Below, piece after piece: positions 1 through 10,808 of a DNA stretch of 64,000 nucleotides; within the stretch, counting starts at the first letter, position 1; each line of letters begins with the position of its first letter. A program made the position numbers and the translations under genes. The notes under the pieces were generated by a model that searched no databases, was not told the DNA's origin, and was given only the letters and a program-made list of their open reading frames with translations. This DNA comes from Chelydra serpentina. Taxonomy: Eukaryota > Chordata > Testudines > Chelydridae. The stretch lies in contig JBAIAC010000003.1 of the NCBI GenBank assembly GCA_037349315.1, positions 16,554,501-16,618,500 of the forward strand, in the 5' to 3' direction.

Positions 1-859
1 CTATTTTAAGACTTCTGAAAGCATGCGCCACACCCTGTCCCTCTCAGATTTTGGAAGGCACTTCAGATTCTTAAACCTTGGGCCAAGTGCTGTAGCTATC
101 TTTAGAAATCTCACACTGGAAACTTCTTTGTGTTTTGTCAAATCTGCAGTGAAAGTGTTCTTGAAATGAACAACATGTGCTGGGTCATCATCTGAGACTG
201 CTATAGCATGAAATATGTGGCAGAATGCAGGTAAAACAGAGCAGAAGCATACAATTCTCCCCCAAGGAATTCAGTCACAAATTTAATTAACACATTGTTT
301 TTAACGAGCCTGATAAGCATGAAAGCATGTCCTCTGGAATGGTGGCTGAAGCATGAAGAGGCATATGAACGTTTAGCATATCTGGCATGTAAATATCTTG
401 CAATGTGGCTATAACAGTGCCATGTTCTCACTTTCTGGTGACATTGTCAATAAGAAGAGGGCAGCATTATCTCCTTTAAATGTAAACAAATTTTTACATT
501 ACAAGTTTTACATTGTTTTGTTTTTGAGTGCAGTTACATAACCAAAATAAATCTACATTTGCACGTTGCACTTTCATGATAAAGAGATTGCACTACAGTA
601 CTTGTGTGTGATGAATGAAAAATACTGTTTCTTTGTTTATCATTTTTACAGTGCAAATATTTGTAATAAAAATAATATACATTGATTTCATTTACAACAC
701 AGAATACAATATATATATGAAAATGTAGAAAAGCATCCAAAATATTTAATAAATTTCAATTGGTATTCTATTATATAACAGTACTATTAAAACCGCAATT
801 AATTGCGGTTAATTTTTTTGAGTTAATTCCGTGAGTTAACTGCAGTTAATTGACAGCTC
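1..859 (+). mobile_element. Decayed hAT transposon, 3' half
   Basis: This is a relic of a hAT-family DNA transposon read on the plus strand and cut by the left window edge. Around 329-480 a broken frame encodes the start of the hAT dimerisation domain (WWLKHEEAYERLAYLA), followed by a stop and frameshifts. After it comes an AT-rich 3' region ending in repeated TTAAT/GTTAA blocks and a terminal GACAGCTCTA near 850-859. A second copy of the same 3' region lies at 42112-42267 and 45351-45475. No functional transposase remains. The family assignment rests on the dimerisation motif seen by eye. Confidence 0.6.
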
Positions 860-1940
860 TAATTATTTACTTACTTAAATTCTTAAATTTCCAGATTTGA
901 ATGTACTTTTGGCTGAACAGTTGCATAAAGCTTAATTGACATCCATAGACAGAGTGCCTATAATTATACTCTAAACATTTGAAGAAATAAATAAGTAGTG
1001 TAAGTGAAACTGACCTAGAAGCCTAATTGGCAAATAGAGAAGATTCTGAACTGGAGATATATAGCTCAGTACTGATACCAAAATTGACTACCCAGAATAT
1101 GATAGAATTAAAGTGAGTACCTCTTTATAATAAGACTGATTTGATGTAATATTTTAACTTATTATTTCTTGATAATTTCAACACCCAATGTTAAATTTAA
1201 TATTCTGTGTCAACTCTTATACGTCCGTCTTTATTTTTCTGCCTGTAATTTGTTGAATCAATATCATAGCAAAGCAACCTTAATTTCCATAAAGTCATAG
1301 TGTACAAGGTGAAGGTAATGGGTTAATTAAACTCACTTAACCATCTTATGTCCTTATATTATATACTGTAGATGCTAAATTTTGCAGCTGAGAACTCCAG
1401 CGACATAGCTTTCCCTCCACAATTCCCAATCCAATACTGGCAACATATATGAATTTCCGAATGGATCATGGGAATAGGAGGAAGCAGGGATGCCCATTGT
1501 ACTAGTTTGATTAACTCTAGCTCTGTGCAACGAACAGACAGCAAAAGTACAAGTGTGGCGAGATACTGATGAACCTTTGTACCTCAATAACCTCAGTGCT
1601 GACAGTTCACATTAATGAAGACACTGAGAATCACATGCTATTTCTGCTCTGGGCCCCCAGGCAGCTCTGCCAGGGCACATCACGTCTAACCTGCAGCAAT
1701 CATTCAAGTCAAATCATTGTCTTTTTTTAATATTAGGTGATGAAATATGTGAGTAAGTAAGTGAGTAAGAAAAGAGACACACAGTGGCTTTGAACTCAGC
1801 TCTCAGGATCTGAAAGGCAACAAATACCAAAACATTGTGTGACCGGCAAGGATATGCTCCTTTATCTTTATCTGCTGCCTTCTTATTGTATTGTGTTAAA
1901 TTGAATTAATCAAGTTAAAGAGAGCATTCATAAAACTGAC
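860..1940. other. Non-coding stretch 3' of SRCR domain 7, no clear feature
   Basis: This AT-rich sequence lies downstream of the domain 7 donor on the minus strand and is probably intron. No transposon was recognised. At 1375-1590 (minus) a 70-codon open frame ends in WELWRESYVAGVLSC, faintly like the end of an SRCR domain. It has no matching splice sites that I can defend, so it is treated only as a finding. Confidence 0.4.
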
Positions 1941-2255
1941 CTGAGCAGATAACTCCAGCATCTTCATGATCCCCACAGTTGTGCTGACCCCATCCCCTGA
2001 AAGGACACACCCAGAGATTGGATTCATTCCCAGAGCAATTCACATCATCCATCCAGATCTTCCCAGATCCTGACCCGTATCGAGCAGAGACAGGTGCACT
2101 GACGGCGTGTCCACATCTCAGTTGTTTGCAAGCAACATTGGCATCTGATAGATCCCAGGAATTATCACAGACTGTCCCCCAGGTGCCATTATAATAAATC
2201 TCCACTCTCCCAGAGCAGTGATCTGTCCCATTCACCAGTCTGATCTGTTTGTTTT
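1941..2255 (-). CDS. SRCR domain 7 exon (type D)
   Basis: This 315-bp exon encodes one full group B SRCR domain, seventh in the receptor and last complete one in the window. The acceptor is ...CCTACAG at 2256 and the donor is G|GTCAGT at 1940, phase 1 at both ends. All eight cysteines are present: [23 protein letters not shown] and GVIC. The RLVNG start, the WGTVCD core and the EDAGVICS end are family hallmarks. Potential N-glycosylation sites are NGT in the first half and NCS/NES near the middle. It resembles CD163 domain 7 and is clearly a sister of the domain 6 exon 406 bp upstream. Confidence 0.92.
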
Positions 2256-2661
2256 CTGTAGGTATAAATCCCATTTGTTAATATGTCATATTCTTATCCT
2301 ACAACTGGAAACTTTTTGTAAGAATTTAGAAATAAAACATCTGAGCAAATGATAGACATCCTTCTAACTGTGCTATTCCAGATGTGAGGAGGTTGCAGGT
2401 TGCCACATGGTTTCTCATCTGCAATACACTTTGTAATTCTCAGTCTCTACAGGACCTATCTCTCAGTCAAATTGGGGAAGGGAGGTGAGGGTTATATTTT
2501 GTCACGGCCGTGACCTTTGTGACAAAATCCATAATGTTTAAGGGTTTAAATTTTCTCCCATAAAATGTAATCCTTTTCTCATACTCAGTAGCCTGCAAGA
2601 TTCCTCCATGATGTTTTGCAAACTTGTTAAATGAGCTTAGTAGAGCATTCACAGGACAGAC
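2256..2661 (-). other. Intron between SRCR domains 6 and 7
   Basis: This 406-bp intron has a donor at 2661 and an acceptor at 2256. Its first-copy flank (about 2256-2430) is recognisably similar to the sequence upstream of the domain 6 exon (about 2977-3160), which supports duplication of exon plus flank. No mobile element was seen. Confidence 0.7.
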
Positions 2662-2976
2662 CTGAACAGATGACTCCTGCATCTTCATTGTGTCTGCAGT
2701 TATGCAGACCCCATCCTCCAGATGGACATTCCCAGAGACTGGATTCATTCCCAGAGCAGTTCACATCATCCAGCCAGATCTGCCCAGATCCTTCCCCATA
2801 ATGTGCAGAGATAGTTGCACTGATGGCACGTCCACATCCCAGTTCTTTACAAATAACATCGGAGTCTGACGTGTCCCAGGAATCATCACAGAGTGTCCCC
2901 CAGGTGCCATTGTAATAAATCTCCACTCTCCCGGCACAATGATCTGACCCATTCACCAGTCTGATCTGCCTGTTTC
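2662..2976 (-). CDS. SRCR domain 6 exon (type D)
   Basis: This 315-bp exon encodes a complete group B SRCR domain. The acceptor is ...CCCTGCAG before 2976 and the donor is G|GTCTGT after 2662, both phase 1. Eight cysteines are intact ([27 protein letters not shown]). Hallmarks include [15 protein letters not shown] and EDAGVICSG. It is very similar to domain 7 across its length and resembles CD163 domain 7. The [15 protein letters not shown] segment carries two possible N-glycosylation sites. The exon reads open throughout. Confidence 0.93.
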
Positions 2977-4492
2977 CTGCAGGGATAAATCCCAGGTGTT
3001 AACATGTCATATTTCTATTGAACAAAAGCAGGTTTGTGAGATTCCAGAAATAGAAATACGTGAACAAATGACACTGTCTTACTCAGCAATTCAGGACTCT
3101 GCTGTTTCAGATGTGGAGATGTTGAAAGTTGTCAGATGGTCTTATCTCCTACGCACTTTATACTTCTTAACCCGAACGAAGCGCATTCCTTATTCAGACT
3201 TATGAGGGTTAAAGTGAGTCTGAATGTTTGCAACGCTATGAGTTCTGTGACAAGGTTTTAGGTTTTTTGCACAACAAAAAAGTCCTGCTCTTTGTCGTTC
3301 TTAGCAGCCTGCCTTTTACCTTCTATGGGCTTTTTCAGATTTTCTCAGGGAGCCTGATGCCAATTCTATTGAAGTCAAGGGGAGTGTTTCCATCGAGTTC
3401 ACTGGGCTTCGGATCAGTGTAGTGTACTAAGGGCTTACCAATAGTCAACTCATAGTTTAAAACTATTATTACATGGCGTCAAACAATGTTTCATGTAAAA
3501 TAAAGACTAGATGATTTTTTTATAGTTTTGCATCACAAATGATGTCACAGTATGTCATGACGTTTTTAAACTAAAATTATGACTTTTGAATGTTTGTCTT
3601 GACAAAAATCTAGCTTTGGTTGTAAACTTTCTGCATCTTGACACTTAATGTTCCACAGATCATTCAGGACTCTGACCAACATACCGTAAAGGGGAATCTC
3701 ATCTTACTCCACATACCAATTATGTTCATTAAAAGTTTCAGCTATTCAGAGAGAGTGTCCTATGCTTAGAGCCCTGCACAGATACAAAATTTGGCTCTAC
3801 GTCCATCCACGATTCATGCGGATATAAAGCATATATCTGCTGATTTGCAGGGCTCTACTTATGCTCTGGAGTGGAAACAGTATAGGTCTGATTCATGTAA
3901 GCCCTTTAAAATATGCTCAAGCCTCAATGACTTCAATGGGATTCAAGTGCTTTTCTGAATAGCGGTCTAGAACTAACTACTGTATATTAGATTTGATACA
4001 GTCTATACATATCAATTACCATTTTAAGTTACTAAATCAGAAGGGTTAGTACCCAATTTGCTGTCATGAGAAAAGGACCTGCTTGTGTCTCAAGGTTCCC
4101 ATTTATATCCACGTGTGGACAAATGAGACTCAAATCCAGACGAATGGATTCTGGAGGAAGTGGAGTGTGCAAGAGTGGAATTAATGACAACTTTATGCCC
4201 CGTCCTTGAACAGCACCTGTTCTCAAAGCCTGGAAAGTGACTATTCTGGTGCCTATTTCTGTAAAGGGAAGAGAAAAAGGAAATCAAAAGGCAACAAGGA
4301 TGCTGTGCCAAATTTGAAGATAAAGCTTCAGTTGTGCCCCCAGCATGGCTGCTGATTTTGCTCCTTTGGCAGCTTGGTTTAGAATCTAGACCCACTAGTC
4401 CTCTCTCTGTGCCCAGAGGTCCTGCTGTGCTGGAAGGCAGGTCACACACTGAGGGGCAGGTGTCATTCATCCTGCATTTCTCCGGCACTCAC
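2977..4492 (-). other. Intron between SRCR domains 5 and 6
   Basis: About 1.5 kb. Apart from the short hAT MITE at 3767-3857 nothing was recognised. The part next to domain 6 is homologous to the intron next to domain 7. Confidence 0.55.
3767..3857. mobile_element. hAT-type MITE, 91 bp, with 8-bp target duplication
   Basis: The element starts TAGAGCCCTGCA and ends TGCAGGGCTCTA, a perfect 12-bp terminal inverted repeat. It is flanked by CCTATGCT (3759-3766) and CTTATGCT (3858-3865), an 8-bp target-site duplication with one mismatch, as expected for hAT transposition. It has no coding capacity. It lies in the intron between SRCR domains 5 and 6. Confidence 0.8.
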
Positions 4493-4807
4493 CTGAACAA
4501 ACCACACCGGCATCATTATCACGTGGGCACGGAGACGCCTCCAACGTGGTAACAGGGCCGTGACGCAAATGGGGTTCAGAACTCTTATCGTGACGCGAGT
4601 CTGTCCACTCAGAGCCATTTCCTCCCCCAAGATATCCTTCGCCCGGAGCCAATATGGCGAATCCACAGTCCAGCTGATTGCAGAGGACGTTGGCAATGGA
4701 TAAGTCCCAATGTGAGTCACACAGAGCTCCCCAGGCACCAGGCACCTGGACCTCCACTCTCCCTGAGCACTGCGTGCTGCCGTTCACCAGCCGGAACCCT
4801 GTGTGCC
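4493..4807 (-). CDS. SRCR domain 5 exon (type C), lacks the C5-C6 cysteine pair
   Basis: This 315-bp exon is open throughout, with acceptor ...TTCCAG before 4807, donor G|GTGAGT after 4493, and phase 1 at both ends. It begins GHTGFRLVNG and ends NDAGVVCS. It resembles CD163 domain 6 (GAWG.LC.SHWD, then P.T.LEASPCP). Only six of the eight group B cysteines remain: TQC, ALC, VLC, LDC, SPC and VVC. The two expected in the middle are replaced, in RHDKSSEP and LRHGPV. In group B SRCR domains those two cysteines pair with each other, so a whole disulphide is missing rather than one unpaired residue. The splice sites and frame are normal, so this looks like a living exon with an altered fold. Confidence 0.88.
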
Positions 4808-5062
4808 CTGGAAGAAGGGAGAAGGGTTTAGAGAGGGACCCTTTGAGCTATTTATTATCAAGTATTATGAGGGAATTTTATTCCTTTATATACCATCAAA
4901 ATGTTTGTGTTTCTGTGTTTTAGAACAAATTTATACTAGCCCAGTGATCCAAGTTCCATTCAGAATAAGGACATTTTCTTAGTATATTTATTAATGTACT
5001 CCACAATACTTTCCATAGGTGTTTAATCTGACCTGGGATTTAGGAAGTTTCTTTGTAACATC

Positions 5063-5220
5063 GACAAAGAGTTCTGTGGCACCTCATAGACTAACAGACG
5101 TATTGGAGCATAAGCTTTCATGGGTGAATACCCACTTCTCCAATACGTCTGTTAGTCTATAAGGTACCACAGGACTCTGTCACTTCTACAGATCCAGACT
5201 AGCATGGCTACCCCTCTGAT
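5063..5220. repeat. Penelope-type terminal repeat folded into a hairpin
   Basis: Arms at 5063-5107 and 5139-5181 are near-perfect reverse complements of about 45 bp with a 31-nt spacer, followed by a tail (GTAGCC-type end on the other strand) to 5220. The same unit occurs at 28151-28387 and 29964-30194 with longer arms, and as a single copy at 25671-25806 next to a Penelope-like coding region. It sits inside the domain 4-5 intron. Confidence 0.65.
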
Positions 5221-5412
5221 CTTTGTAACATCACTGTGCAGCACAGTTTGTGTTCCACAGTTTGCAGTTTATACAATTGGGCAACCATATGGCCTGTTTC
5301 CAGTGTCCTAAACCAAAAAACACCTTTGCATTCACTGTTGCTGAGTCCTGTCTTTTTTTCTACTTCAAGGGATACAGCACACAGTAGACTAGAATATATC
5401 ACTGGTATTTTA

Positions 5413-5692
5413 GAGTCATAGAATCATAGAATCTCAGGGTTGGAAGGGACCTCAGGAGGTCATCTAGTCCAACCCCCTGCTCAAAGCTGGACCAACCCCA
5501 ACTAAATCATCCCAGCCAGGGCTTTGTCAAGCCTGACCTTAAAAACCTCTAAGGATGGAGATTCCACCACCTCCCTGGGTAACCCATTCCAGTGCTTCAC
5601 CACCCTACTCGTGAAAAAGGTTTTCCTAATATCCAACCTAAACCTCCCCCTCTGCAACTTGAGACCATTGCTCCTTGTTCTGTCATCCTTTT
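5413..5692 (-). mobile_element. CR1 LINE 3' fragment
   Basis: The plus strand begins with ATAGAATCATAGAATC (the reverse of the CR1 3' tail) and runs through the standard CR1 3' end, stopping near 5692. It is 5'-truncated. Its truncated end lies about 11 bp inside the intron from the domain 4 splice donor (5703/5702), so the insertion nearly reached the exon. Confidence 0.85.
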
Positions 5693-5703
5693 GAAAGTCT
5701 TAC

Positions 5704-6021
5704 GTGAGCATATGATGCTGACAACATTAGCAGGACCGCATGTCTGATTCGCATGTGATGTTCTGGGACAGTACACCAGGTGGGATTCATTCCCTACACA
5801 CTGGAATGTTTCATTCCAGACTATCCCATTTCTTTCTCCAAACTGAGCTCCTCCCAGGATAGATATGGCTGTTCCGCAGTTCAGTTCATTGCAGATAACT
5901 TTGGCAGTATTGAGACTGAAGTGGGAATCACAGACTGTAGACCATGCTTCTTCTCCATGTCTTACTTCAACACGTCCTGAGCAGACACTGTCCCCTCCAG
6001 CAAGTCGGGGTGTAATATGAC
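5704..6021 (-). CDS. SRCR domain 4 exon (type B)
   Basis: This 318-bp exon has acceptor ...TTTCCAG before 6021 and donor TCAC|GTAAGA after 5704, phase 1 at both ends. It is fully open but contains no internal methionine, so a start-codon-based ORF search misses it. The domain begins GHITPRLAGGDSVCSGRVEV and ends NVVSIICS. Eight cysteines are present (SVC, TVC, VIC, LNC, FQC, VYC, QTC, IIC). The ISILGGAQFGE stretch strongly recalls CD163 domain 5 and matches domain 2 of this gene. The last exonic base is C where the sister exons have G, so the donor is CAC|GTAAGA. Confidence 0.88.
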
Positions 6022-8724
6022 CTGGAAATATTCAGCGAGAATATTAGAACAATGTACAATATGTATTATAATATTAATTTCAATACCACTAGCTCTGGAG
6101 TAATATGCAATTCAGCAAGAATAAAGGAATAAAATTTGGTCCTGTACAATCTAAGGATGTAGCTATATCATTCAAACATACGCATTGAACCTATCATCAT
6201 AATTAACATTAAATTAAACCACAATCTGCTACTGCCATTTAGAAATGGGTGTTATGAATATTTTAAAAATAGTGTGTAATTATTACTTATTCACCGAGAG
6301 ATCCAAAGCATGCTAAACATCATTCACTCACATGAAAATTACAGGTTTACAAATGACAAATTACAGTCTCTAGCCAGCATTGCTCCCAATTTAAAATATA
6401 GACAAAGATGCAATGAATGGAAAACAAGAGGAGAAGAATAGGGAGAGGGAAGAACAATGATTATTAATAGATGATCATAAGAATTTTTAAAAGTTGTTGC
6501 ATTCTGCTAAGTCTTGCATTGGTATTCACACACACATACTCTATATGTAAACAAAGATAAAAATGGATACATAAATTATGCAGAATTTACACATACATTG
6601 CACCTGCAAGTGGTAATGCCTATAGTTAAGATTTCCTGCCATTTCCCATTGTAAAATCCGGTTTTACATTGTTTGGCAACATTGCCAAACTTGGACAATT
6701 TGTGCTGAAATTGTCCATGTCAAGCGTGTGCCTTTTTTTGTTTTGTTTTTGTTTTTAAAGACAGTTGAGCTGTTTACAAGAATGAGATTAGACGAATTGC
6801 TTATAAAATGTTACTGAGAAGCTCTCGTCCTTCCTTGCACTGGAGCAGGGACTTGCAGTTTGGAAGGGAGGTCACTCCGGTGTCTGGGATGTGACTTTTG
6901 TTTTTTTCATTAAAACCTGCACAAATCTGGCCAAGTTAGGTGCCTTTGAAGAGCTGCAATTCACACGTGCTCTGCGGAGACTGCTGGGGTTCAGTTGCTA
7001 AATTTTCAGAAGATTCCGTTGAGCATGCACCATCCCAGGGCTGTAGGGGCTTCATAAGATTTCCCCATCAATTGCTGTTCCAGGCTGAGGTGGTCTAAGC
7101 ACCAGAGCTGGGAGGGAGATGTGTCTCTTCTTGCCCCTGTTTACCCGCCAGGCAGCAAGAAGGGGAAAGCAGCTTAATGTAGAGTGCAGAGGGTGAGTAA
7201 TGTGGAGCTAGACATGAGGAGAGCATAAGGAGAAGCAGAGGGAGAAGGAGACAGAAGCCAGAAGTGGGGTGGGATGGGAGCAATGGGCGACAGGAACTGG
7301 TGGTAGTGGTGGGAAGTGATTTCAATGGAAGTTTTGTCCTTAGGCACTTCTGAAAATTCCAATAGGTGCCTGTCTTCTTCTTTAGTCACCCCAATGCCTT
7401 TACAATCTAGCCCTGTGTCTAGTAGCTATAACTCCCTGCTTATGCATAACCACCCTCCTCCCCATGTCTGTCTCTGCCCCCTCACCGCTGTGCATTCCAC
7501 TCGGGACTCGGGACCTTGCAGGAAGGGGCAAATGGGAGAAGAAATGGGTGGAAGGGAGAGAGGGTCAGGGGTAACTTAGGAGACCAAGAGAAGTGGAGAG
7601 GGACAAGGGAACATTGGCGTTAGCAGAGGAAGGGGTGATGCTGCAGGGGTGGAAACAGAGGGACCTTAAAAGGGAAAGGGAATGTAAGCAGGGAGGGATG
7701 GGGAAGCCCATTGAAGGAATGTTGTGATTCAGGTGCCCAGAAGAGGGAGAGCAGCCAGCTCTCGTATTCTGCTCTTTTATCTCCACCACTACCCCACGGC
7801 GAGGCGGGGATGGGATTATTGCTCTAGAGAGTGGGAAGTGGAGCAGTGAGAGGGCCACCAACCCGGGCACCCCCAGAACTTTCCCACGGCATGCCCTGTC
7901 GCTCCCATGGAGCCATGTCCACTGCAGTTGTGAGCCCCATCACTTCACCCACTGAACGCTCAGCCCCCACCTTCTAACCTGGCCCATCCAGGTGCAGGGT
8001 CACTCCCTATCCCTGAGAAGGGACATGGGCCGTTGGATGCTGGTCACGGCTAGGCAGGCCCCGGGGAGGGCATTCTAGTGCAGGACCTGCCCCATAGCAA
8101 TGGTGAGGAGGAGCAGTGCTGACCATCCCACTGCCCAGTGTGCCCACTCAGGTCTGGCCCCGCTGCCCCCACCAGGACAGAAGGCCGATGGGGCCAAACC
8201 TGAGTGGGGCAGCCTGACTGCTACCAATGTTACACACTGGCCATAACGTGCAGACAGCTGTGGGTGCCTCTTCCACCAGCCGCTTCCTCCCTCCCTGCAA
8301 CTCTTCTAAGTGTCTGCGTCCCTCCTCCTGCCCCTGCCCCAGATCTGCAGGGGAGCAGAGAACAGCGACAGCTGCATGCCTCCTGGGCACACAGAGCAGA
8401 ACCAGTGACAGCACCTTCACCGCGGCCCAGGATCTCCTGGTGGGCTATGGCTCCCCTCTGCCACTGACTGGAATTAGGAAAATGGACTGTAAACTTGCTG
8501 TAAAATGGGAGACGTATAAAAACTGAAACACGGCTGGAATAGTGAAAATCGTTTACGAGTGACTGAGGATGTGAACTACACAAATGTTTCCCCAGTGTCC
8601 AGTAAGGTTAATAAGAATGGCAGGTTTCTATTTTTATTTCTCATTAGGGTCAGGGGAATGTGACACTCCAGATTCATTCCCTTTTCTCTCAGGAGGATTT
8701 TACCTTTAAGGCTGGATTTCTTAC
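6022..8724 (-). other. Intron between SRCR domains 3 and 4
   Basis: About 2.7 kb. The part near domain 4 is AT-rich; from about 7040 to 8480 it turns GC- and purine-rich. Several open frames exist there but none shows a recognisable domain or splice context. No transposon was identified. Confidence 0.45.
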
Positions 8725-9042
8725 CTGAACAGGTGACTCCAGCAGCCATATGATGATCGCAGCTATGCACACCCCATCCTCTGTGTTTGCACTCCAAGAG
8801 AGAGGACTCCGTACCATCACAGGCAACTTCATCCAGCCAAATTGGCCCAGAACTGGACCCAAAATGAGCTTGATCATGGACACTAACAGCAGATCCACAT
8901 CCCAGCTGCCTACAAACAACTTCAGCATCTTCCATTTCCCAGACACCATCACACACCATCCCCCACCGATCCTGGTGTTTGACCTCCACTTTCCCAGCAC
9001 AGGGGCTGCCTCCATCCACCAGCCTCAGCTCATCAGCAGCTT
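8725..9042 (-). CDS. SRCR domain 3 exon (type A)
   Basis: This 318-bp exon has donor CAG|GTAAGA after 8725 and acceptor ...CCCTTTTTGAAG before 9042, phase 1 at both ends. An earlier TCTCTCCAG at about 9071 was rejected because it would open on TAA in this frame. The domain starts ADELRLVDGGSPCAGKVEV and ends HHMAAGVTCS. Eight cysteines are present (SPC, MVC, VVCRQLGC, VAC, LEC, HSC, VTC). The LDEVACDGTESSLLECKHRG segment is typical of CD163 domains 2-3. It is the sister of domain 1, and both use an unusual GAAG acceptor. Confidence 0.92.
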
Positions 9043-9501
9043 CTTCAAAAAGGGACACATTGTGGGGTTACTGGAGAGAACATTGAGCCACATGTCCATC
9101 GTTATTATTAATGAGAGAGAGAGAGAGATGCAAAGTAAATTCCAGAATTAAAGTTTCCCATGTATCCTTAATTTGTTTCCCTTGGGCATATACATTATGA
9201 TACACTCTTTAAATTACATGACTATTATTTACACTCCTTACTTAATCCTTGCATGATCTTGGAGATAGGATCTCTTTCATTTTGATCTCTTTGAATCACA
9301 AATATTTGAAGAAAATGAAACTGGGGCAAGAAGGGGACTGATTCTTTGATTGTTATAACAAATGTTTTGGTATTTTTTGTTTGAAACAACTGAATGCCAG
9401 CCCAGTGATCTGAGCTCCTTGAAGTAAAGACATTGTATTGTTATACCATGAGTCTAGAACAACCATCTCTAGTATTGTAGGGTCATCACTTTAATTCTTA
9501 C
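9043..9501 (-). other. Intron between SRCR domains 2 and 3
   Basis: This 459-bp intron contains a short (GA)n run near 9115-9128. The stretch 9345-9445 is homologous to the intron downstream of domain 4, which ties domains 2 and 4 together as duplicates. Confidence 0.65.
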
Positions 9502-9816
9502 CTGAGCACACGATGCTGACATCATTTGCATGTGAGCATGTCTCATTCCAATGTGAGACCCTGGGACAATAGAAGAGTTGTGGCTCATTCCCTGCACACT
9601 GAAGTGTTTCATTCCAGATTGGCCCATCTCCTTCTTTAAAGTGAGCTCCTCCCAGGATAGAGACCACGGCTCCACAGTTTAATTCACTACAGATAACGCT
9701 GGCAGCTTTGAGATCGAAGTCAGCGTCACAGACTGTAACCCATGATTCTCCATGTTCTATCTCCACACGTCCTGAGCAGATACTCTTCCCTCCAATCAGC
9801 CGGGACTTAATATGAT
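9502..9816 (-). CDS. SRCR domain 2 exon (type B)
   Basis: This 315-bp exon has acceptor ...TTCTCTAG before 9816 and donor CAG|GTAAGA after 9502, phase 1 at both ends. The domain starts DHIKSRLIGGKSICSGRVEI and ends ANDVSIVCS. All eight cysteines are present (SIC, TVC, VIC, LNC, LQC, FYC, ETC, IVC). The VVSILGGAHFKEGDGPIW stretch is close to CD163 domain 5. Possible N-glycosylation sites are the two NET sequons (WNETL and WNETC). It pairs with domain 4 as a duplicate. Confidence 0.92.
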
Positions 9817-10808
9817 CTAGAGAATCAATAAAACCAGCGAGTGAGACACTGACGTTCTGCAACATCCTGAACACCTTGATCCGGAGAAATATTACTTTCA
9901 AATATTTTCACTGGAAACCATAAGACAACACAGTGAGTATGTTTCAATGATGCAGTGTCTTATATGCTTTAAATGCAGAGTTAGACACCATCACTTAAAA
10001 AACACAGCGGTTGCCAGTGTTTTTAAACTCATCCATTATTTTTGTTAATTATTGCGTTATTGCCATGCATTCTTCACTTTGAATTCACACACAGACACTA
10101 TGGAACAAACATTTTTAAAGTCAGGTTATGCTTGAAACACACAGGTCAGGATTTTCAGATATAAGTACCTAAAATTTGACTTATACATTTATACTTAGGT
10201 ACCCAAATAAATGCTCTTACTTAGATGTGTTAATATGGATTTAGGAGACTAACTCTAGTCACCTATGGTCATGTCTACACTGTGAAATTAGGTTGATTTT
10301 ATAGAAGACAATCTTGAGCAACCAATTTTATACAGTCGATGGTGTATGTCCCCACTAAGCGTATTAAGTCGGCGGAGTGCGGTCTCAATACCGTGGCTAG
10401 CATCGACTCGCAGAGCGGTGCACTGTGGGTAGCTATCCCACAGTCCCGGCTGCCCATTGAAATTCTGGGCTAAGCTCCCAATGCCTGATGGGGCAAAAAC
10501 ATTGTCGTGGGTGGTTTGGGATACATGTCATCAGTCACCCCTCCCTCCATCTCTCCCTCCCTGCATGAAAGCAACGGCAGACAATCATTTTGTGCCTTTT
10601 CCCTTGGGTTACCCGTGCAGACACCATAGCACGGCAAGCATGGAGCCCGCTCAGCTGTGCACTACTTTGTGAGCATTGTGAACACCTCACACGTTATCCT
10701 GCAGTCCATGCAGAGCCTAGTCAGGAGCCGCCAGCATGAGGAAGACTGTGAAGTGGACATGCAGACAGGTGTGCCTGAAGGCACACGGGATGTGGCAACT
10801 GGCATATC

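Larger units (their letters stand above)
4808..5703 (-). other. Intron between SRCR domains 4 and 5
   Basis: Part of this intron (about 4860-4990) is homologous to the intron between domains 2 and 3 (about 9345-9445); both share the run AGCCCAGTGATC. Two later insertions expanded it: a Penelope-type hairpin repeat (5063-5220) and a 5'-truncated CR1 (5413-5692). Confidence 0.65.

Noticed and set aside
7565..8583. GC-rich open frames in the domain 3-4 intron
   Set aside because: They overlap on both strands, have biased low-complexity composition and no domain or splice signals.
9043..9080. Alternative acceptor TCTCTCCAG for SRCR domain 3
   Set aside because: Using it opens with TAA in the domain frame; the GAAG site at 9043 keeps phase 1 and matches domain 1.
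8750..9151. 133-codon plus-strand frame
   Set aside because: Shadow of the SRCR domain 3 exon on the other strand.
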